In this document: positions 30,100-33,015 of the stretch, piece by piece
Layout: every line of letters starts with the position of its first letter
How positions within the stretch are numbered: position 1 is the first letter of the stretch
Origin: a virus
IMG/VR virus record: IMGVR_UViG_3300037117_000252
Location: 1 to 33,015 of that record
DNA length: 33,015 nucleotides
Reading direction: 5' to 3' (one strand)
The notes under the pieces: model-generated
What the model was told of the DNA's origin: nothing
The model's database searches: none
What the model saw: only the letters and a program-made list of their open reading frames with translations
Made by a program: the position numbers and the translations under genes

Positions 30100-30702
30100 C
30101 TATATATTCTCTGACCTCCGACCTCCGACCTCTGACCTCCGGTCTTTGAGCTCCTTGCTCATCCAGCGCAGTTTCGACAGATCCAGTTCATCCCAGCTTT
30201 TCTTCTGCGTTCGCACTTCCGGGAAGGCATTCTCCGCGATCCGGATCAGGATGCCCTCGTGCGCCTTGCTGCGCAGGAACGCCACGAACGAATTGTGTTC
30301 GGTGATCTCCGGATTCCGCCAGGCGGCGATGCTGGCCAGGTCCAGCGGATCAATCAGCAACCCGGCCATGCCCCCGTCGTGCAACGGACGATCATTGCCC
30401 CATAGGACCAGCAGCCGGTTGAATTCCTTGTTATCCAGAATCTTCGAAGACTTGGCCGACCCGAATGCGACCACATGGCAGCCCTTCCGCAAATCCTCTA
30501 CTGTCACCGCGCGGTGCTGCTGCAGCGCCAATTGCTCCGCCGCCATCCAGACCATCTCATGCCATTCCGAAATCTGACTTCTGTCCTCTGACCTCAGACC
30601 TCTGGCTTCATCCACCAGCCTTCCTTTGCGCATCACCCAATGATTCACGCGCACGCAAGCGATCCAGCGCCGGATATAAAGATAGTGCTGTGAGTCGGTC
30701 AT
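30100..30702 (-). CDS. hypothetical early-region protein carrying two heptamer-encoded segments
   Basis: I choose ATG 30702, which overlaps the upstream TGA as ATGA. The product is 200 residues: MTDSQHYLYIRRWIACVRVN, a helical middle (EMVWMAAEQLALQQHRAVTV), then LIDPLDLASIAAWRNPEITE, ENAFPEVRTQKKSWDELDLS and KLRWMSKELKDR. Two short stretches (RGLRSEDRSQISE near 34-46 and RRSEVGGRRSENI at the end) are encoded by heptanucleotide arrays. No family is recognised. The helical, charged character would allow DNA or protein binding. The C-terminal array has probably replaced or extended the original end. Confidence 0.55.
   Translation of the reverse strand: MTDSQHYLYIRRWIACVRVNHWVMRKGRLVDEARGLRSEDRSQISEWHEMVWMAAEQLALQQHRAVTVEDLRKGCHVVAFGSAKSSKILDNKEFNRLLVLWGNDRPLHDGGMAGLLIDPLDLASIAAWRNPEITEHNSFVAFLRSKAHEGILIRIAENAFPEVRTQKKSWDELDLSKLRWMSKELKDRRSEVGGRRSENI
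30113..30140. repeat. heptanucleotide array at the 3' end of an early gene
   Basis: The units gacctcc, gacctcc, gacctct and gacctcc are contiguous, giving four copies of a 7-bp unit. On the minus strand they encode RSEVGGRRSE, the last residues before the stop. The array lies inside the gene, so the protein end is repeat-derived. Confidence 0.85.
30573..30607. repeat. heptanucleotide array inside an early gene
   Basis: The units tctgact, tctgtcc, tctgacc, tcagacc and tctggct give five copies of a 7-bp unit. On the minus strand they encode the segment RGLRSEDRSQIS of the 200-residue protein. The reading frame stays open through the array. Confidence 0.75.
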
Positions 30703-31268
30703 ATCCGGTCGCAAGGTTCGCGGTATGGCAACCCCACAAATTCAAACACATCGCGCTCGGCTTTGACCTGGACAATCTCACCGTGATCGTCGGTGAAGCC
30801 GGCGCGGTATGGATTCCACTTCCAACCCTTGCGCTTGGCGGCCGCAGCGATCCGCATGTTGGATTCCGCCGGGCCGGTCCGGCAGACCAGGTAGTTGAAC
30901 CAGAAGGAAGGTTCGGTGGAAAAGAAGTCCACCGGGATGCCGGTGGCCACGTGGACCGCCAGTTTATTTTTGGAACCCCAGGCTTCCGCTCCGTTCCTGT
31001 TCGGCCGTTTGGTGATGATGCCGCGTGCGATCAATTGTTCCAGCGCCAGGTCCGTCAGGTTCTGGGCCTTGGCCATTTGAAACATATCCGTCCGCACGCC
31101 CGGTCCCCGTTTGGGTACGTATAAAATCTCCACGTCGCCCACCAGCGGATTGCGCCGGCGCAGCGAACCGGCGACGATCAACCGCTCCGTGACCGGCCGG
31201 AGATAATCGCACATTTCCCTGGCGACATCGCGGGCCATGTACCAGATGAATTTTTTCTTATCACTCAT
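30699..31268 (-). CDS. DNA polymerase X-like nucleotidyltransferase domain protein
   Basis: This 189-residue protein has the nucleotidyltransferase signature of family X polymerases. GSLRRRNPLVGDVEILYV is at about 34-51, where GS lies before the D-x-D/E pair (Asp45, Glu47). A third acidic residue lies in IPVDFF (Asp114). It lacks room for the 8-kDa and thumb domains of Pol beta and ends VFEFVGLPYREPCDRI. Family members add nucleotides in DNA repair, or act as minimal transferases in phages. It overlaps the lysozyme-like gene by 8 bp. A true enzyme, a toxin-like or a modifying transferase are all possible. Confidence 0.75.
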   Translation of the reverse strand: MSDKKKFIWYMARDVAREMCDYLRPVTERLIVAGSLRRRNPLVGDVEILYVPKRGPGVRTDMFQMAKAQNLTDLALEQLIARGIITKRPNRNGAEAWGSKNKLAVHVATGIPVDFFSTEPSFWFNYLVCRTGPAESNMRIAAAAKRKGWKWNPYRAGFTDDHGEIVQVKAERDVFEFVGLPYREPCDRI

Positions 31269-31674
31269 GGTGGTTCACCAGGTTTGCAAAGCGTTGCGCC
31301 CGGTCCCATTCGGCGCGCGACAATGTAAAAAAGCGCTTTGAGAGCAATCGGGCGGGCCGGCTCCACAGGAGATAAAATTCCTGCGGGCTGATGGCCGAAT
31401 GCTGGATGGCCAGCAGGCGGGTCTGGCGCCGGGCCATGATCTCTTTCGCCACGTTCAACGCCGTGAATGGATTCCGGGCCGCGCTGAGTGGCAGCCTGGA
31501 ATATTGATGCCAGAGCGCCGTCGTGATCTGAAATCTTGAGACCTCACCATCCCGGCCGGTGCAGACGTCGCAGTCGCCGCTCTCGATCATCGCCAGCGCC
31601 GCAAACCGGTCCATCGCCATGCAGGGAAACTGACGCATAATGCATAACCCAAAAATGATCAGGATGGTTTTCAA
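31261..31674 (-). CDS. secreted lysozyme-like (SLT/GH23-type) transglycosylase
   Basis: I place the start at TTG 31674. It overlaps the upstream stop (TTGA), follows an AGGCAGGA-like ribosome site and begins a good signal peptide (MKTILIIFGLCIMRQFPCMA). An ATG-only start would either lose the signal or read far into the previous gene. The 137-residue protein has FAALAMIESGDCD with catalytic-type Glu31, then GRDGEVSRFQITTALWHQYS as the 'G..GevsRyQi....W' segment of SLT-like folds, and EFYLLWSRPARLL. It should cleave peptidoglycan glycan strands and is the best candidate endolysin, exported by Sec. Confidence 0.65.
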   Translation of the reverse strand: MKTILIIFGLCIMRQFPCMAMDRFAALAMIESGDCDVCTGRDGEVSRFQITTALWHQYSRLPLSAARNPFTALNVAKEIMARRQTRLLAIQHSAISPQEFYLLWSRPARLLSKRFFTLSRAEWDRAQRFANLVNHHE

Positions 31675-32018
31675 ACCAGTTCCTGCCTTTCCAGCCTGGT
31701 CGTGTCCAGATCCACTTTGGGTAGTTGAATATCGCGGCGCAGATCGCGCCAGGTGCGTTCCGCGGGAGACCACATGGAGCGCCCGCGGCTGGTGAAGCCA
31801 TCCGCGGCCAAGCGGCGCCGGAATTGTCTGGTCCATTCTCTCTTGCGCCGTTGCCCATGCAGTGAAGGGCTTAACAGTCCGACCAAATATTTTCGAACCG
31901 TGCCGCGCGTGGTCAGACCCAGGGCCAGGAAATGATCAGCCTGTTTGCGCCAAAAACGCAGCCTGGCATTGCGCAGTTGAATGCGTCGCCGATAGGAATT
32001 CTTGAAGGTGATGTTCAT
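31671..32018 (-). CDS. Arg-rich hypothetical protein
   Basis: This 115-residue protein has ATG 32018 overlapping the DUF6745-like stop (ATGA). It is strongly basic: RRRIQLRNARLRFWRKQADH, then RGTVRKYLVGLLSPSLHGQR and RKREWTRQFRRRLAADGFTS. The middle could be a small helix-turn-helix (LALGLTTRGTVRKYL). A role in nucleic-acid binding is plausible from charge, but no family is recognised. Confidence 0.5.
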   Translation of the reverse strand: MNITFKNSYRRRIQLRNARLRFWRKQADHFLALGLTTRGTVRKYLVGLLSPSLHGQRRKREWTRQFRRRLAADGFTSRGRSMWSPAERTWRDLRRDIQLPKVDLDTTRLERQELV

Positions 32019-33015
32019 GTCTCCAGGGCCGGCTTGTACTCGTTTTCCTCTTTGGCAAAAGTCCAGGCGACAGCCCGCTTGGCGCTCCCCATGTTCGGTG
32101 GGACCCGCAGGAAATAATCTTTGAAGCTGCCATCTGGTTCGGGCGTCGAGTTGGCTACCTTCACCATCACCAGTGGTTCGTCGCCGGAGATTTCCTTCCG
32201 ATACAAAATTCCGAAGTCGTCCCGGTGAATCTCTTGCGCCTTTGAATCGAGCAGATAACGCTGCTGACCATAGCGTTCAATCATCACGCGCCGGACCTCG
32301 GCGTTGGGTTCCGTCTCAATGTGTTTAACGGTGATCCAATCGGGTCGGACGATCACAAAGGCCGGGACCATTACGCCATGCGAGAAGTAGAGATTTTCCG
32401 AGTCGGATTCCAGCGCGGCATATTTGTCATTGTGAAGGCGGAAGCCATTGGCAGTTTTTTCCTTGTGGACGGTCGGCTTTGCCACCCAGTAGAGGGTATC
32501 GTCCGTCCAAAACAAAAACCACGCTCCAGCAATAAAAGCCTCAAAGACTGGGTCGGCCCATTTCTGAACTGCCGGTTTATTTAACTGAACAGCCCCGATA
32601 TACGTAATGGCCATCAAGGACAATTCCCAATCAAACCACCAACCGCCCCGATGAATACACCAGGACGCAAAGCGTCGCAGCGCCGCGCCGTCGCGTGCGT
32701 CGAGTGCGTCGCGTGCGTCGAGTGCGTCGCGTGCGGCGCGTGCGTCGCGTGCGGCGAGTGCGGCGCGTGCGGCGCGTGCGTCGAGTGCGTCGCGTGCGTC
32801 GCGTGCGTCGAGTGCGGCGCGTGCGTCGCGTGCGTCGAGTGCGTCGAGTGCGTCGAGTGCGGCGCGTGCGTCGCGTGCGGCGCGTGCGTCGAGTGCGGCG
32901 CGTGCGTCGAGTGCGGCGCGTGCGGTGCGTGCGTCGAGTGCGGCGCGTGCGTCGCGTGCGTCGAGTGCGGCGCGTGCGGCGCGTGCGGCGCGTGCGGCGA
33001 GTGCGGCGCGTGCGG
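32015..33015 (-). CDS. DUF6745-like protein with N-terminal tripeptide repeat, 5' end outside the window
   Basis: The reading frame stays open from the TGA at 32015-32017 to the window edge, 332 codable residues. A TTG at 32623 is only an internal codon. Upstream of it the frame continues GGWWFDWELS, then FASWCIHR, then 36 tripeptide units. The C-terminal ~200 residues match DUF6745 proteins as I know them: FLFWTDDTLYWVAKPTVHKE, GVMVPAFVIVRPDWITVKHI, NAEVRRVMIERYG, RYLLDS, DDFGILYRKEI, DEPLVMVKVANSTPEPDGS, FLRVPPNMGSAKRAVAWTFA. The N-terminal array consists of A-R/L-D/A units and is probably helical. DUF6745 has no known biochemical role. The gene is the most upstream one of the operon that is visible. 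Confidence 0.78.
   Translation of the reverse strand, partial: ARAALAARAARAARAALDARDARAALDARTARAALDARAALDARAARDARAALDALDALDARDARAALDARDARDALDARAARAALAARDARAARDALDARDALDARDGAALRRFASWCIHRGGWWFDWELSLMAITYIGAVQLNKPAVQKWADPVFEAFIAGAWFLFWTDDTLYWVAKPTVHKEKTANGFRLHNDKYAALESDSENLYFSHGVMVPAFVIVRPDWITVKHIETEPNAEVRRVMIERYGQQRYLLDSKAQEIHRDDFGILYRKEISGDEPLVMVKVANSTPEPDGSFKDYFLRVPPNMGSAKRAVAWTFAKEENEYKPALET
32690..33013. repeat. 36-unit 9-bp tandem array with two binary positions
   Basis: There are thirty-six contiguous 9-bp units g[t/g]cg[c/a]gtgc without a length change, continuing to the window edge. In the frame of the DUF6745-like gene each unit encodes Ala-(Arg or Leu)-(Asp or Ala). By my count these are 9 ARD, 11 ALD, 13 ARA, 2 ALA and 1 ART. 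Only two bases vary, both in second codon positions, plus one further change at 32926. Confidence 0.9.

Noticed and set aside
32690-33013. Open reading frames on the other strand and frames of the 9-bp array, including a minus frame in which almost all units read Thr-Arg-Arg
   Set aside because: The array contains no stop in any frame, so open frames are expected. The synonymous pattern of the Thr-Arg-Arg frame follows simply from the second-position changes in the frame that is joined to the DUF6745-like domain.

Overview
The window holds most of the structural and packaging half of a tailed phage or prophage with a long non-contractile tail (siphovirus type). All but one of the genes are on the minus strand, so the functional order runs from position 33015 down to 265. 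Most neighbouring genes are packed with ATGA, GTGA or TTGA stop/start overlaps. I infer a host in the Verrucomicrobiota or a close relative. The grounds are high GC, several secreted proteins rich in Asn and Thr ('TN' motifs), and short heptanucleotide repeat arrays of a kind I remember from such genomes. This is inference from pattern memory, not from a search.

Layout in transcription order. (1) 33015-28702, a small-gene operon: a DUF6745-like protein running off the window with a long Ala-Arg-Asp/Ala-Leu-Asp tripeptide array, an Arg-rich protein, a secreted lysozyme-like transglycosylase read from a TTG start, a Pol X-like nucleotidyltransferase, several small phage proteins, and an HTH protein. 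It closes at a strong hairpin terminator (28641-28676). (2) 28385-25929, a possible lysis/cargo block: a secreted outer-membrane-barrel-like protein, a class 3 lipase, two tiny ORFs, a membrane-anchored coiled-coil protein and a small winged-helix-like protein. (3) 25878-16277, packaging and head: candidate small terminase, large terminase with zinc-ribbon cysteines, Mu gp29-like (DUF935) portal, Mu I-like protease with a nested scaffold start, decoration protein, major capsid protein, a secreted protein flanked by hairpins, DUF1320-like connector, minor head protein and virion morphogenesis protein. (4) 16275-265, tail: tail completion protein, a large Sec-signal beta-helix fibre, tail tube, a GH27-like secreted hydrolase or spike, a fibronectin III protein, tail assembly chaperone with a probable -1 frameshift, tape measure, distal tail hub, NlpC/P60 peptidase, a small hub protein and a lambda J-like tip protein. 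At the far left a truncated plus-strand gene converges on the tail operon.

The virion is mosaic: a Mu-like portal/protease/connector set is joined to a lambda-like tail. No integrase, transposase, replication gene, tRNA or CRISPR array is visible, so lifestyle cannot be decided. The most unusual features are the two-state tripeptide array fused to a DUF6745-like domain; seven heptanucleotide micro-arrays, at gene junctions and inside genes, one of which encodes a signal peptide core; five Sec-signal proteins inside or next to a virion operon; and a lipase/outer-membrane-protein cassette next to the packaging genes.
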